From contig NZ_JROO01000032.1 of the NCBI RefSeq assembly GCF_000826685.1, positions 117,173-181,172 of the forward strand: DNA of 64,000 nt. The letters are read 5' to 3'. Positions within the stretch are counted from its first letter, which is position 1. Every line of letters begins with the position of its first letter. Shown here piece after piece: positions 54,219 to 63,648 of this stretch. The notes below the pieces were generated by a model. It made no database searches. It was not told the origin of the DNA and saw only the letters and a program-made list of their open reading frames with translations. Source of the stretch: Streptomonospora alba (GTDB lineage Bacteria; Actinomycetota; Actinomycetes; Streptosporangiales; Streptosporangiaceae). Position numbers and translations under genes: made by a program.

Positions 54219-55844
54219 CTACTCCTTCGTGCCTGTCTCGACAGCGGGGCCGTCCCGCAGTCGGTCTCTCAGCGAGGTGGCGAAGCTGTGGAAGTCCGCG
54301 GTCAGCGCCGCGTTCTCGGTCTTGCCCAGGCCGGCCACCTCGACGACGGTACGCCCGTCCTCGTTCGGTCGGGCACGGACCCACACCCGGCGCGGCCGCA
54401 CGAACAGCGTCGCCAGCAGGCCCAGCACCGCCGTCGACGCCGCGATCAGTGCGGGAACCCGGGCGGGATCGCTGTTGACCTGCATGCTGATGTAGTCGCT
54501 GTAGCCGGTGAAGGTCACGGTGCCCGCGCCGTCGGGCAGCTTCCAGGAGTCGCCGGGCCGCAGCTCGGGCGAGTCCCCCAGTTCGGCCATGTCGTCGGTG
54601 TGCAGCTGATACACCGACTGCGAACCCGTGTCGAGGCCCAAATCGCCCCGGTAACCGGTCAGCGTGACCACCGGATCGCGCGGAGCGGGGAAATCGGACA
54701 CGAGGTCGCCTTGGGGGCCCTCGGCGGCCGAGGGCAGGAAGACCCCGGTGAAGCCGAGCTGCTTCCCGCCCGCGTCGGGCACCTTGATCACCCCGTCGGA
54801 GGCGAAGTTGCCCTCCTCGCGGTTGATGAACGGGACCGGCTGGTCGAACACCGTCTCGCCCTCGGCGTTCTCCACCCGGAACTCTGGGGCGTAGCCGTGG
54901 CCGAGCAGGTAGACCTGCGCGCCGTCGACCGACAGCGGGTGGTTGACCTCCAGCGTGTGGCTGCGCTCGGGAGCCTCGGGCGACGCGCGGTAGGTCAGGT
55001 CGGCGGAGTAGGAGGAGGCCTGCCCGCTCATCTGCCCCGCCTCGACGAAGGACGCCTGGAACTCCTCAAGGGTGAAGGAGAACGGCTGGAGGTCCTCCTG
55101 GTCCACCACGGTGCCGGGGAAGTAGGAGTCGTAGGAGGTGACCGTGTTGGCGAAGCCGTCGCCCTCGACCACCAGCATGTTGCCGCGGTAGCCCAGGAAC
55201 GACCCGGTCGCCAGCGCGATCAGCAGCCCGAGCAGCGCCACGTGGAACAGCACGTTGCCGGTTTCGCGCAGGTAGCCGGTCTCGGCCGACAGCGCCGAGG
55301 CGCCGGTGGCGGCGTCGGCCTCGGTGCGGATGCGGTGGCGCCGCAGCAGGGCGCGGGCGCCGCCGAGCACCTGCTCGGGCGGGGCCGAGGAGGTGAAGGT
55401 CGCCGAATAGGGCATCCGGCCCAGGTTGCGGGGGGTGCGCGGGGGCTGGGCCCGCATCGCGCGGTAGTGCGCCAGGGCGCGCGGCAGCACGCACCCGGTC
55501 AGGGACACGAACAGCAGCAGGTAGATCGACGCGTACCAGGGCGAGGAGTAGACGTCGAAGAGGTAGAAGCGGTCCAGCCAGGGCGCGAGTTCGGGATTCT
55601 CCGCGAAGTAGTTGCGCACCTGCTCGGTACTGACTCCGCGCTGGGGCAGCATCGACCCCGGGATGGCGCCCACCGCCAGCAGGAACAGCAGGATCAGCGC
55701 CGTGCGCATGGAGGTCAGGGTGCGCCACGCCCAGCGCGCCCACCCCAGCGCGGACAGCCGTCCGGGCGCGGGCGGCTGCGGATCGGCGGGGCGGCCCCGC
55801 TCGCCGGTCGCCGCCTCCGCTTCGGAGCTCTGTTCGGAAACCAC
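54219..55844 (-). CDS. resB: Cytochrome c biogenesis protein ResB
   Basis: The 541-residue protein contains four membrane helices, including SMRTALILLFLLAVGAIPGSMLPQRGVS (about 45-72) and WYASIYLLLFVSLTGCVLPRAL (about 103-124), and a large extracytoplasmic domain with the LEVNHPLSVDGAQVYLLGHGYAP signature near 330. Start GTG 55844 lies 2 nt after the ccdA stop; the ribosome-binding site is weak, so it is probably coupled. With ResC it forms the heme ligase. Earlier in-frame sequence on this strand is a shadow of ccdA. Confidence 0.92.
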   Translation of the reverse strand: MVSEQSSEAEAATGERGRPADPQPPAPGRLSALGWARWAWRTLTSMRTALILLFLLAVGAIPGSMLPQRGVSTEQVRNYFAENPELAPWLDRFYLFDVYSSPWYASIYLLLFVSLTGCVLPRALAHYRAMRAQPPRTPRNLGRMPYSATFTSSAPPEQVLGGARALLRRHRIRTEADAATGASALSAETGYLRETGNVLFHVALLGLLIALATGSFLGYRGNMLVVEGDGFANTVTSYDSYFPGTVVDQEDLQPFSFTLEEFQASFVEAGQMSGQASSYSADLTYRASPEAPERSHTLEVNHPLSVDGAQVYLLGHGYAPEFRVENAEGETVFDQPVPFINREEGNFASDGVIKVPDAGGKQLGFTGVFLPSAAEGPQGDLVSDFPAPRDPVVTLTGYRGDLGLDTGSQSVYQLHTDDMAELGDSPELRPGDSWKLPDGAGTVTFTGYSDYISMQVNSDPARVPALIAASTAVLGLLATLFVRPRRVWVRARPNEDGRTVVEVAGLGKTENAALTADFHSFATSLRDRLRDGPAVETGTKE

Positions 55845-55846
55845 TT

Positions 55847-56683
55847 CTATATCACCGTCGAGTAGTCGGCCACCCACCGCTGCATGTGCGCGGTGATGTC
55901 GGTCCACAGCCCGGTGGCCAGGAGGAGCCCCACCGCCACGAGCATCGCGCCGCCGGCCACGGTAATGGCGCGGTAGTGGCGTTTGAGGCGGTCGAAGGCG
56001 CCCAGCGCGCGCCGGTAGAGCAAGGACGCGGCGACGAACGGCAGGCCCAGACCCAGGCAGTAGACCAGCGACAGCAGCGCGCCGCGCCCGGCGCTGCCCT
56101 CGCTGAAGGCCAGGGTCTGCACGGCCGCCAGTGTCGGGCCGATGCACGGGGTCCAGCCCAGGCCGAAGACCACACCCAGCAGCGGCGCGCCGGCCAGCCC
56201 GGCGCCGGGCATCCGGTGGATACGGACCTCGCGGTTGAGGCCCGGCACCACGCCCATGAACATCAGCCCGAGGACGACGGTCACCACGCCCAGGACGCGG
56301 GTGATCGGATCGGCGTAGTCGAGCAGCAGCCCGCCGATCCCGCCGACGAAGACGCCGACGGCGACGAACACCGCGCTGAATCCCGCGATGAACAGCAGGC
56401 TGCCGGCGAGCATGGTGCCGCGGCGGCGTGCCAGCACCGTGTCGACGGACTCGGCCGGCTCCGCCGCGGCCTCCCCCGCGGACCGGGCCTCCCCGCCGGC
56501 CGGCGCCGCGGCGCGGGCGCGGCGCCGAGCGGCGATGTCGGCGCCGCCGAGGCCGGTGACGTAGGAGAGGTAGCCGGGCACCAGCGGCAGCACGCACGGA
56601 GACAGGAACGACACCAGCCCCGCCGCCAGCGCCAGCGGTACGGCCAGCAGCAGGGAGCCGTGCTGGACGGTTTCGGCGATCAT
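55847..56683 (-). CDS. ccdA: Thiol-disulfide membrane transporter CcdA
   Basis: The 278-residue membrane protein carries the two redox cysteines in LVSFLSPCVLPLVPGY (about 23-38) and GLGWTPCIGPTLA (about 172-184), the CcdA/DsbD-transmembrane signature. It passes electrons from cytoplasmic thioredoxin to ResA. ATG 56683 overlaps the resA stop by ATGA. A soluble Ala/Glu-rich loop after residue 50 (ARRRARAAAPAGGEARSAGEA) is inserted compared with short CcdA forms. Confidence 0.93.
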   Translation of the reverse strand: MIAETVQHGSLLLAVPLALAAGLVSFLSPCVLPLVPGYLSYVTGLGGADIAARRRARAAAPAGGEARSAGEAAAEPAESVDTVLARRRGTMLAGSLLFIAGFSAVFVAVGVFVGGIGGLLLDYADPITRVLGVVTVVLGLMFMGVVPGLNREVRIHRMPGAGLAGAPLLGVVFGLGWTPCIGPTLAAVQTLAFSEGSAGRGALLSLVYCLGLGLPFVAASLLYRRALGAFDRLKRHYRAITVAGGAMLVAVGLLLATGLWTDITAHMQRWVADYSTVI

Positions 56684-57339
56684 GCCGGGGCCGCGGTGCC
56701 GGCGCCGGGTCCGCCCGCGGCCGAGCCGCCGCCCTCGGAGACGACGCCCTCGACCAGGCCGCTGAGCTCGTTGTAGCTGGTCTCGCCGATCACCCGGGCG
56801 GCGATGCGGCCCTGGCGGTCGATGACCAGCGTGCTGGGGATGGCGGCGGGCGGCACCGTCTCGCGGAAGGCCTGGGGCACGCGGCCGGGCTGGTCGAAGA
56901 GGCTGGGGTATTCGACACCCTGGTTCTCCTCGAAGGCCGTGGCCGCGGCGGTGTTGTCCTTGATGTTCACGCCGAGGAAGTCGACGCCGGCTTCCTTGTT
57001 CTCGGCGTAGACCTCGTTGAGGACGGGGACCTCGCTGCGGCAGGGACCGCACCAGCTCGCCCAGAAGTTCAGGACCAGGACATCGCCGCGGTAGTCGGCC
57101 AGGCTGACGGACTCGCCGTCGAGCGTCTCGCCGCTTACCTCGGGGGCGGCGTCGCGCTCACCGGGATCGAAGGCGGTGCTGGAGCCGTCGCCTTCGACGA
57201 AGCGGTTCTCCTGGCCGTCGCCGTCCGCTCCCGACGCCTGCGAAGCCGCCTGCTCGGCGCAGCCGGCGGTGAGGACCGAGAGCAGGGCCGCTGCCGCAGC
57301 GGCGGCCGGCAGTACCCGGACACGGCTCTTCCTGGGCAT
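56680..57339 (-). CDS. resA: ResA/TlpA thioredoxin-like lipoprotein
   Basis: The 219-residue precursor has a lipoprotein signal ending in LLSVLTAGC (Cys27), a spacer and a thioredoxin-like domain with WASWCGPCRSEVP near residue 95 and cis-Pro in PSTLVIDRQGRIAARVIG. It reduces the heme-binding CxxCH of apocytochrome c outside the membrane. The stop overlaps ccdA. The GTG/ATG region before 57339 lacks a strong ribosome-binding site. It heads the resA-ccdA-resB-resC operon. Confidence 0.93.
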   Translation of the reverse strand: MPRKSRVRVLPAAAAAAALLSVLTAGCAEQAASQASGADGDGQENRFVEGDGSSTAFDPGERDAAPEVSGETLDGESVSLADYRGDVLVLNFWASWCGPCRSEVPVLNEVYAENKEAGVDFLGVNIKDNTAAATAFEENQGVEYPSLFDQPGRVPQAFRETVPPAAIPSTLVIDRQGRIAARVIGETSYNELSGLVEGVVSEGGGSAAGGPGAGTAAPA

Positions 57340-57526
57340 CGGCGGAACCTCAGTCGGGGAGAAGGCAAGGTGACAGGTGCATCAACGACAAAGTGTAGTA
57401 GACACTCCCGCACCTCGACCGGCACCCCGGCCCCAATGGAGGCCGATGCCCCGATCGACGCACACCCGCGGGGCGATGGGCGGATGACACCGCCCCCGAC
57501 GGGTGACGCCGCTGGTCGTCAGGTGG

Positions 57527-57730
57527 CTAGCCCGCTTCGACGAACGCCTCGCGGAGGTAGTCCTGCACGGCGCGTTCGGGGACGCGGTAGGAGCGCCCCA
57601 CGCGGATCGCGGGGAGCACACCCGAATGGACCATTCGGTAGACGGTCATCTTGGACACTCGCATGACCGAGGCGACTTCCGCCACGGTCAGGAACCGGAC
57701 CTCGTCGAGAGGAGCCTTACTCCCGTTCAT
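57527..57730 (-). CDS. Excisionase-like HTH DNA-binding protein
   Basis: The 67-residue protein reads VRFLTVAEVASVMRVSKMTV, then YRMVHSGVLPAIRVGRSYRVPERAVQDYLREAFVEAG, an excisionase/MerR-type winged helix of the AlpA/BldC class. A very similar gene is found next to proC in many actinobacteria, where it is chromosomal rather than phage-linked, so its role is probably regulatory. No integrase or attachment site is adjacent. The ATG at 57730 has GAGGGC upstream. Confidence 0.88.
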   Translation of the reverse strand: MNGSKAPLDEVRFLTVAEVASVMRVSKMTVYRMVHSGVLPAIRVGRSYRVPERAVQDYLREAFVEAG

Positions 57731-57967
57731 CTTGCGACGCCCTCACTTCCGGACGTGAGCGTGGATGTCCCTGCCTCTTCCATCCGGTCGCGGCGACCCC
57801 ATCACCGCGCCGGCGTGTCGTTCGGTAACTGCCAGCACGTCCGATTTCAGGGTAGATCCGGTGCCACCGCATTGAAAGGTCGGCTTTGCTGTCTCTGCAG
57901 CTACATGAGAGGCGGGGGGTGCGTGAGGTTTAGGGGTGGGTATCCACCGCGTCGGCACAGCGGCGCT

Positions 57968-58765
57968 TCACGCCAGTCCGGCTCTCTCCAGCACGTATGC
58001 GGCCAGCGGCCGGTACTCCGGCGGCGCGTATCCGTCGTCGAGGGGCACGGTGGTGAGCAGCTTGCCCTCGTATTCGGCCAGGAACAATGCGGGATCATTG
58101 CAATCCGCAAATCCGATCGTCGGCACACCGGCCTCACCCGCCGCACCGGCGTACCCGTGGTCGGCGATGACCAGCTGCGGCCACTCCTGCTTGTCCTCGG
58201 CCAGCGTCCGCAGTACGGCGCGCATGGCGAAGGGGTGGTGGCTGTGCCGCGGGCTGCCGCCGTCCATCACGAAGCCCACGCCGTCCTTCCACACCAGGAC
58301 CCGCCGGTTGGGCGGGTGCTCGGTGGCGACCTCGTAGGAGTAGCCGGCCGCGGCGGTGACGATCTCGCAGCCGCGGCTCTCCAGGGCCGCTTTCCAGGTG
58401 CGGTAGGTCTCGGTGAGGTTCTTGGGGTGGCCGGTGGCGAACATGACCCGCTCGCGGCGCTCGGCCGCTTTGGCGAGGCGGTCGGCCACGGCGTCCAGGG
58501 CCTCGACGGTGCGGTCGGGGTCGATGGTGTCGATGCCCCACTGATGGGCGTCGTCGGCGACGACGCCGCAGCGTTTGGCCATCAGCGCGAGCACCTCGTC
58601 GAACTGCCACTCGTGCTCGAAGGTGAGCCCGAACTGGTAGTAGGGGTCCTTGTGGCACAGCCGCCGGTAGTGCCGCAGGTTGTTCTGCCGCGGTGTGTCG
58701 ACGTGTCCGGCGATGCCGGTGCGCACGAGATAGGCGACGAGCTCTGCGCGCGAAGGCGGCGTCAC
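57968..58765 (-). CDS. Putative phosphatase, conserved in actinobacteria
   Basis: The 265-residue protein begins TPPSRAELVAYLVRTGIAGH and contains NNLRHYRRLCHKDPYYQFGL, ALMAKRCGVVADDAHQWGIDTIDPDRT and VLVWKDGVGFVMDGGSPRHSHHPFAMRA. The distribution of Asp and His is that of a family usually annotated as phosphatase in Streptomyces. It is located between acuC and the HTH gene. GTG 58765 has AAGGGG upstream. Substrate unknown; no motif fixes the mechanism. Confidence 0.72.
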   Translation of the reverse strand: MTPPSRAELVAYLVRTGIAGHVDTPRQNNLRHYRRLCHKDPYYQFGLTFEHEWQFDEVLALMAKRCGVVADDAHQWGIDTIDPDRTVEALDAVADRLAKAAERRERVMFATGHPKNLTETYRTWKAALESRGCEIVTAAAGYSYEVATEHPPNRRVLVWKDGVGFVMDGGSPRHSHHPFAMRAVLRTLAEDKQEWPQLVIADHGYAGAAGEAGVPTIGFADCNDPALFLAEYEGKLLTTVPLDDGYAPPEYRPLAAYVLERAGLA

Positions 58766-59030
58766 CAGTGATCCCCTTCCCTCATGACCCGGTGGCCCGA
58801 TGGCCCCTGTGAGTCCGGCCCGGTGGAGGCGACGTCCCTGCCCGTGAGCGAACCGGGGCCGTACACGGTTTAGGGAGGCGTCATACCCCTTTCATCACAT
58901 ATTCAACTTTGTGCTCTACCGGCACACCCCTCGTGGTCGGCGGCGCGCCGGTCCGGCTTTCGGTCCAGACGTAACCGGCTGATCCACAAGGCCCGGATCC
59001 CCCGCCGACCGCCTCTGCCCCCCGCCTGCC

Positions 59031-60209
59031 CTACAAGCTGGGGTCCATCCCGTGGCTGGGGAAGACCGCGCGCCGGGTGGCCTGGATGGCCTGGTCGACG
59101 GCGTCCTCGGGGTCGAACCCGGCCTCGAACGGCGTGAACTCGACGGTGCGGCCGTCGGTCATGTACAGCGGCGGGACCTCGCCGGTGCGCTCGCGCACGA
59201 ACTCGCGCCAGGCCTTGGGAGTCTCGACGGAGGAGTCGAGCGCGGCTCCGGAGGCCTCGGCCAGCAGATGGGTCCAGGCCCGCGGCACCACCTGCACCAG
59301 TTCGTAGCCGCCACCGCCCAGCACCACCCAGCGGCCGCCCGCGGTCTCCTTGGCCAGGCGGTGCAGCTCGCTGTAGATCCGGCGCTGGCCGTCGACGCTG
59401 AGCATCAGGTTGGCCAGCGGATCCAGCGCGTGGGCGTCGGCGCCGTGCTGGGTCACCAGCACCTCGGGCTGGAACTCGTGCAGCAGCGGCGGTACCACCG
59501 CGTCGAAGGCGCGCAGCCAGCGGGAGTCGTTGGTTCCGGCGGGCAGGGCGACGTTGACGGCGTAGCCCTCGGCGCCGGGTCCGCCGGTCTCGCCGGGCCG
59601 GCCCGTGCCCGGGAACAGGGTCGCCGGCGACTCGTGCAGGCTGATCGTCAGCACCCGCGGGTCGTCGTAGAACATCGTCTGCACGCCGTCGCCGTGGTGG
59701 ACGTCGACGTCGACGTAGGCGACGCGCTTGGCTCCCTGCTCCAGCAGCCACGCCACGGCCAGGGCCGCGTCGTTGTACACGCAGAACCCCCAGGCGTTGC
59801 CCGGCATCGCGTGGTGCAGCCCGCCGGCGATGTTGGCGGCGTGCTCGGACTCGCCGTTCCACACCGACGACGCGGCCCGCACCGATGCGCCCGCGACCAG
59901 GGCCGAGGCGTCGTGCATGTCGGGGAAGACGGGGTTGTCCGGCGTGCCCAGGCAATAGGAGTCGTCGGGCTCCAGTGTCTTGCCCGCCCTTTTGACCGCC
60001 TCGATGTAGTCGGCCCGGTGGATCGTCCCCAGCATCTCGTCGGATGCCGGCTCGATCGCGCTCAGCGCGACGTTGGGGCGGTCGAACAGGCCGAACTCCC
60101 GGCTCAGCGCCATCGTGAGTTCCACCCGCACCGGCGCCAGCGGATGCTGCGGGCCGAAGTTGTAGGAGGTCAGCCCGTCATCCCAGGCGACGTGCAGCGA
60201 ACAGGCCAT
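59031..60209 (-). CDS. acuC: Acetoin utilization deacetylase AcuC
   Basis: The 392-residue protein belongs to the histone-deacetylase superfamily: ACSLHVAWDDGLTSYNFGPQHPLAPVRVELT near the N-terminus, GGLHHAMPGNAWGFCVYND near 134, YVDVDVHHGDGVQ near 164 (zinc Asp and His) and GGGGYELVQVVPRAW near 295. It deacetylates acetyl-CoA synthetase in Bacillus. Start ATG 60209 follows AGGAGGGG spaced 2-8 nt. It lies between proC and the phosphatase gene. Confidence 0.93.
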   Translation of the reverse strand: MACSLHVAWDDGLTSYNFGPQHPLAPVRVELTMALSREFGLFDRPNVALSAIEPASDEMLGTIHRADYIEAVKRAGKTLEPDDSYCLGTPDNPVFPDMHDASALVAGASVRAASSVWNGESEHAANIAGGLHHAMPGNAWGFCVYNDAALAVAWLLEQGAKRVAYVDVDVHHGDGVQTMFYDDPRVLTISLHESPATLFPGTGRPGETGGPGAEGYAVNVALPAGTNDSRWLRAFDAVVPPLLHEFQPEVLVTQHGADAHALDPLANLMLSVDGQRRIYSELHRLAKETAGGRWVVLGGGGYELVQVVPRAWTHLLAEASGAALDSSVETPKAWREFVRERTGEVPPLYMTDGRTVEFTPFEAGFDPEDAVDQAIQATRRAVFPSHGMDPSL

Positions 60210-60327
60210 GTGCCCCTCCTGCCGAGCGGATCGTGTATGCGCGGATGTGTGGGGTATCACCCGCTTCTTTCCAGCCTAGTCAACGGCCGGAGGGTCACGG
60301 GGCAGCGGGGCGTCCGCCGGCGAGCGC

Positions 60328-61122
60328 TCAGCCCTCGGAGAGTTCGCGGCTGCGCTCGCGCGCGGCCTCGATGGCGTCGGTGAAGGCGGTCCGCACACCG
60401 TGGCGTTCCAGCTCGCGCACCGCTGCGGCGGTGGTGCCGCCGGGCGAGGTGACGGCCTCCCGCAGCACGACCGGGTGCGCACCGGCGTCGTCCAGCATCG
60501 CGGCGGCGCCGCCGATGGTCTGGGTGACCAGCTTCTTGGCCGCGGCGCGGGTCATGCCCATGGCCACGCCCGCCTCGATCATGGTCTCGGCGATGAAGTA
60601 GAAGTAGGCCGGGCCGCTGCCGGAGATGGCGGTGACGGTGTCCATGTGGCGTTCGGACACCCGCACGACCTCGCCCACCGACCGCAGCAGGGACTCGGCG
60701 TGGTCGAGCTGGCCGTCTGCGGTGTGCGCGCCCCCGGCCACGGCGGTCATTCCGCGGCCCACCAGCGCCGGCGTGTTGGGCATCGCCCGCACGACGGCGA
60801 CCTCGCCGGAGAGGTGCTTCTCCAGCAGCGAGGTGGTGATACCCGCCGCGATCGAGATGACCAGGGTGTCGGAGCCGAGGTCGCCGTCGATCTGGTCGAG
60901 CAGGTCGACCATGTCCTGCGGTTTGACAGCGAGCACCACGGTGGCGGCGCGGCGTGCGGACTCGGCCAGCGGGACGGCCGCTACGCCGTGGTTGGCGTGC
61001 AGCTCCTCGGCCCGCTCCCGGTTGGGTTCGGTGACCAGGAGCTGGTCCGCCTCGTACCCGGTGGCCAGAAGCCCGGCGAGCAGCGCCTCGCCCATCTTGC
61101 CGCCGCCGATGATCGCGATCAT
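60328..61122 (-). CDS. proC: Pyrroline-5-carboxylate reductase
   Basis: The 264-residue enzyme has the NADPH-binding IAIIGGGKMGEALLAGLL at its start and the C-terminal ProC signature AISGSGPAYFYFIAETMIEAGVAMGMTRAAAKKLV near residue 160, with TTAAAVRELERHGVRTAF at the end. It reduces P5C to proline. ATG 61122 follows GAGGTGAGCTC. It is separated from proline dehydrogenase by 174 nt, and the two do not appear to form an operon by overlap. Confidence 0.96.
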   Translation of the reverse strand: MIAIIGGGKMGEALLAGLLATGYEADQLLVTEPNRERAEELHANHGVAAVPLAESARRAATVVLAVKPQDMVDLLDQIDGDLGSDTLVISIAAGITTSLLEKHLSGEVAVVRAMPNTPALVGRGMTAVAGGAHTADGQLDHAESLLRSVGEVVRVSERHMDTVTAISGSGPAYFYFIAETMIEAGVAMGMTRAAAKKLVTQTIGGAAAMLDDAGAHPVVLREAVTSPGGTTAAAVRELERHGVRTAFTDAIEAARERSRELSEG

Positions 61123-61296
61123 GAGCTCACCTCGTAGCGTTCCGTGTTTCCTCAACGCTACCGGGACGGGCTGCGCCCCGGCGACGCGCCGGCGGGGCGT
61201 GCGGAGCGCGCCGGGTGCGGGCCGGTGCCGCGGGGTTTTACAGGGGCGCCTCGCCGGGACGGTGCCCGTTCGCGGGGCCGCGCCGCAGAGCGGGCT

Positions 61297-62232
61297 CTAC
61301 CCCCTGCGCAGCACCGTCCGGGCGGCGAAGGTCGCGTTGGCGGGGCGTTCGGCCATGCGGCGGACGAGGTAGCCGTACCAGTCGCTGCCGTAGGGGACGT
61401 AGACCCGGACCTGGGCGCCCAGGTCGGCGAGGCGGCGCTGCTCATCGGGGCGGGCGCCGTAGAGCATCTGGTATTCGAATCCGTCGTAGGTGCGCCCGAA
61501 GCGGCGGGCCAGTGTGGTGGCGATGTCGATCAGCCGCGGGTCGTGCGTGGCCACCATCGGGTAGGCCTCGCTGTCCATCAGCCGCCGCAGGTGGCGGACA
61601 TAGGCGGCGTCGACGTCGCGGCGCTCGGCGTAGCCGGTGGAGGGGTCGGGTGCGTAGGCGCCCTTGCACAGCCGCACCCGCGCGCCGGACTCGGCGGCCA
61701 TCGCGGCGATGTCGCCGTCGGTTCTGCGCAGGTAGGACTGCAGCACGCAGCCCAGCCAGGGATGGTCTCCGCGCAGCGAGGCGACGAGCCGCAGTGTCGG
61801 GGCGACGTACTGCTCGCCCTCCATGTCGACGGTGACGGTGGTGCCCGCCTCGGCGGCTGCGGCGCAGATACGGGAGAGGTTCTCGGCGGCCAGCTGCGCG
61901 CCCTCGTCGCCCAAGGCGAGCCCGACGGCGGTCGGCTTCACCGAGACCTCGGCCGAGGAGGTCAGCCCGGCCTGGCCGAGCAGCCGCAGCAGGTGCAGGT
62001 AGCCCTTGGTGACGTCCTCGGCCTGGGAGGGGTGCTCGGTTTCCTCGCCGAGGTGGTCGATGGAGGTCAGCAGGCCCCGCTCGGCCAGCTCGCCGGCCGT
62101 GCGCACCGCCTCCTCGGCGTGCTCGCCCGCCACGAACCTGTCGACGACCCCGCGGGTGGCCCGGGAGCCCGAGACGAACGCACGCAGCCGGTCGCTGCGC
62201 GCGGCCGCCAACAGTGTCTGCCGCAGAACCAT
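61297..62232 (-). CDS. Proline dehydrogenase
   Basis: The 311-residue enzyme is the monofunctional (FAD, no P5CDH) type: STDHLGEETEHPSQAEDVTKGYLHL near residue 50, EVSVKPTAVGL near 97, VDMEGEQYVAPTLR near 135 and RLCKGAYAPDPSTGYAERRDVDAAYVRHLRRLMDSE near 185. It oxidises proline to P5C, feeding electrons to quinone. GAGGAG precedes the ATG at 62232. Together with proC it places proline synthesis and breakdown side by side. Confidence 0.93.
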   Translation of the reverse strand: MVLRQTLLAAARSDRLRAFVSGSRATRGVVDRFVAGEHAEEAVRTAGELAERGLLTSIDHLGEETEHPSQAEDVTKGYLHLLRLLGQAGLTSSAEVSVKPTAVGLALGDEGAQLAAENLSRICAAAAEAGTTVTVDMEGEQYVAPTLRLVASLRGDHPWLGCVLQSYLRRTDGDIAAMAAESGARVRLCKGAYAPDPSTGYAERRDVDAAYVRHLRRLMDSEAYPMVATHDPRLIDIATTLARRFGRTYDGFEYQMLYGARPDEQRRLADLGAQVRVYVPYGSDWYGYLVRRMAERPANATFAARTVLRRG

Positions 62233-62674
62233 CCCGCACTCCTCACTCGCCGGACCCGACTCCGCCCGCCGGTCCCCCTACCCGCGCAGGCGCAGCGGAT
62301 CCCGGTGGCGCGCCGTCTTCGAGGCTACGCGGTAGCGCTCCGTTCCGCCGGGGGCACGCGGTCACGGAGTAGGGAGCGGCAGCGTGGCGGCGCCCAGCGC
62401 CGGGGCGGGGCCGCGCAGCCCGGCACCCCGCCCGTGTCGGCGGCCGGACCCGGGTGAGCCCCTCCGAGTCGACGGCGCCCACGGGAACGCAGCCGCGTGC
62501 GCAGGCGGACGACGCTCTGCTGCGGAGGTGGGGACCGCTGCGGCGCGGCCACCGGGCCCCGGTCCCGGCAGCGGGATGGAGTAGGGTTTGGCTTCGTTCA
62601 CCGAGCGGCGCCCGTGCCGTGCGACCTGCCGCGGCCTAGCCCTCGCCGATCAGATCAAGGACAGCAGGCGACCC
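62233..62674. other. Intergenic region proline dehydrogenase/purC
   Basis: About 440 bp between divergent genes. Very GC-rich (runs such as GGCGGCCGGACCCGGG) with no supported gene or clear promoter; a GTAGGGTTTGG sequence near 62580 may be part of the purC promoter. Nothing else is recognised. Confidence 0.3.
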
Positions 62675-63508
62675 ATGGAACTCGTCCACTCCGGGAAGGT
62701 CCGCGACGTCTACGCCGACGGCGACGACCTGCTCCTCGTGGCCTCCGACCGCGTCAGCGTCTACGACGTGGTGCTTCCCACAGCCATCCCCGACAAGGGC
62801 CGGATTCTCACCCAGCTCTCGCTGTGGTGGTTCGAACACCTTGCCGACATCATGCCCAACCACGTCGTCTCCGACAGCGACGTGCCCGCCGAGTGGGCGG
62901 GCCGAGCGATCCGATGCCGGCGGCTGGACATGGTCCCCGTCGAGTTCATCGCGCGCGGCTACCTCGCCGGTTCGGGGCTCACGGAGTACAAGAAACACAA
63001 GTCGGTCTCGGGCGTGCCGCTGCCCGACGGCCTGACCGAGGCGTCGCAGCTGCCCGAGCCCGTTTTCACGCCCACCACCAAGGCGGCCGAGGGCCACGAC
63101 GAGGCCGTCACCTTCGACGAGGTCGCCGCCGAGATCGGCGAGGAGACGGCCAAGCAGCTGCGGGACACCACACTGCGGATCTACGCGCGCGGCGCCGAGT
63201 TGGCCGCCCAGCGGGGCATCATCATCGCCGACACGAAGGTGGAGTTCGGGCGCGCTCCCGACGGCACGCTCGTCCTCGCCGACGAGGTGCTCACCCCCGA
63301 CTCCTCGCGGTTCTGGCCCGCCGACCAGTGGCGCCCGGGCCGCCCGCAGAACTCGCTGGACAAGCAGTTCCTGCGGGACTGGAGCAGCACGATCGCCGGC
63401 TGGGACCGCACCCCTCCGGGCCCGGAGATCCCCGAGGACATCGTCGAGGCGACGCGCGCCCGCTATGTGGAGTGCTACGAGCGCCTCACGGGCCGTCGCT
63501 GGCGCTGA
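62675..63508 (+). CDS. purC: SAICAR synthetase (PurC)
   Basis: The 277-residue enzyme catalyses ATP-dependent condensation of CAIR with aspartate in purine synthesis. Motifs are LVHSGKVRDVYADGDDLLLVASDRVSVYD at the start, PVEFIARGYLAGSGL near residue 89, GIIIADTKVEFGRAPDG near 184 and SLDKQFLRDW near 228. ATG 62675 is the start as it begins the core SGKVRDVY motif; an open frame extends upstream to 62588. A terminator lies 71 nt after the stop. Confidence 0.95.
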   Translation: MELVHSGKVRDVYADGDDLLLVASDRVSVYDVVLPTAIPDKGRILTQLSLWWFEHLADIMPNHVVSDSDVPAEWAGRAIRCRRLDMVPVEFIARGYLAGSGLTEYKKHKSVSGVPLPDGLTEASQLPEPVFTPTTKAAEGHDEAVTFDEVAAEIGEETAKQLRDTTLRIYARGAELAAQRGIIIADTKVEFGRAPDGTLVLADEVLTPDSSRFWPADQWRPGRPQNSLDKQFLRDWSSTIAGWDRTPPGPEIPEDIVEATRARYVECYERLTGRRWR

Positions 63509-63578
63509 GGGCGCGCCCGAGGCACTGCGACCTCGGCCGGGGGCCGGGCGCACGTCCGCCGACGGCCCCGGACAGGCG

Positions 63579-63612
63579 AAGGGGCGGACACCCGCGAGGG
63601 TGCCCGCCCCTT
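63579..63612. terminator. Bidirectional terminator
   Basis: 15-nt arms (63579-63593 and 63598-63612; one mismatch) with a GCGA loop, followed by TTCTTATG. It lies between the converging purC and cell-wall protein genes. Confidence 0.85.
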
Positions 63613-63648
63613 CTTATGCGCTACACGCCTGCGCGGCGGCGCCCGCGT

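Noticed and set aside
57527..57730. The HTH gene as a phage excisionase marking an integrated element
   Set aside because: No integrase, attachment repeats or phage genes are nearby, and the neighbours are housekeeping genes.
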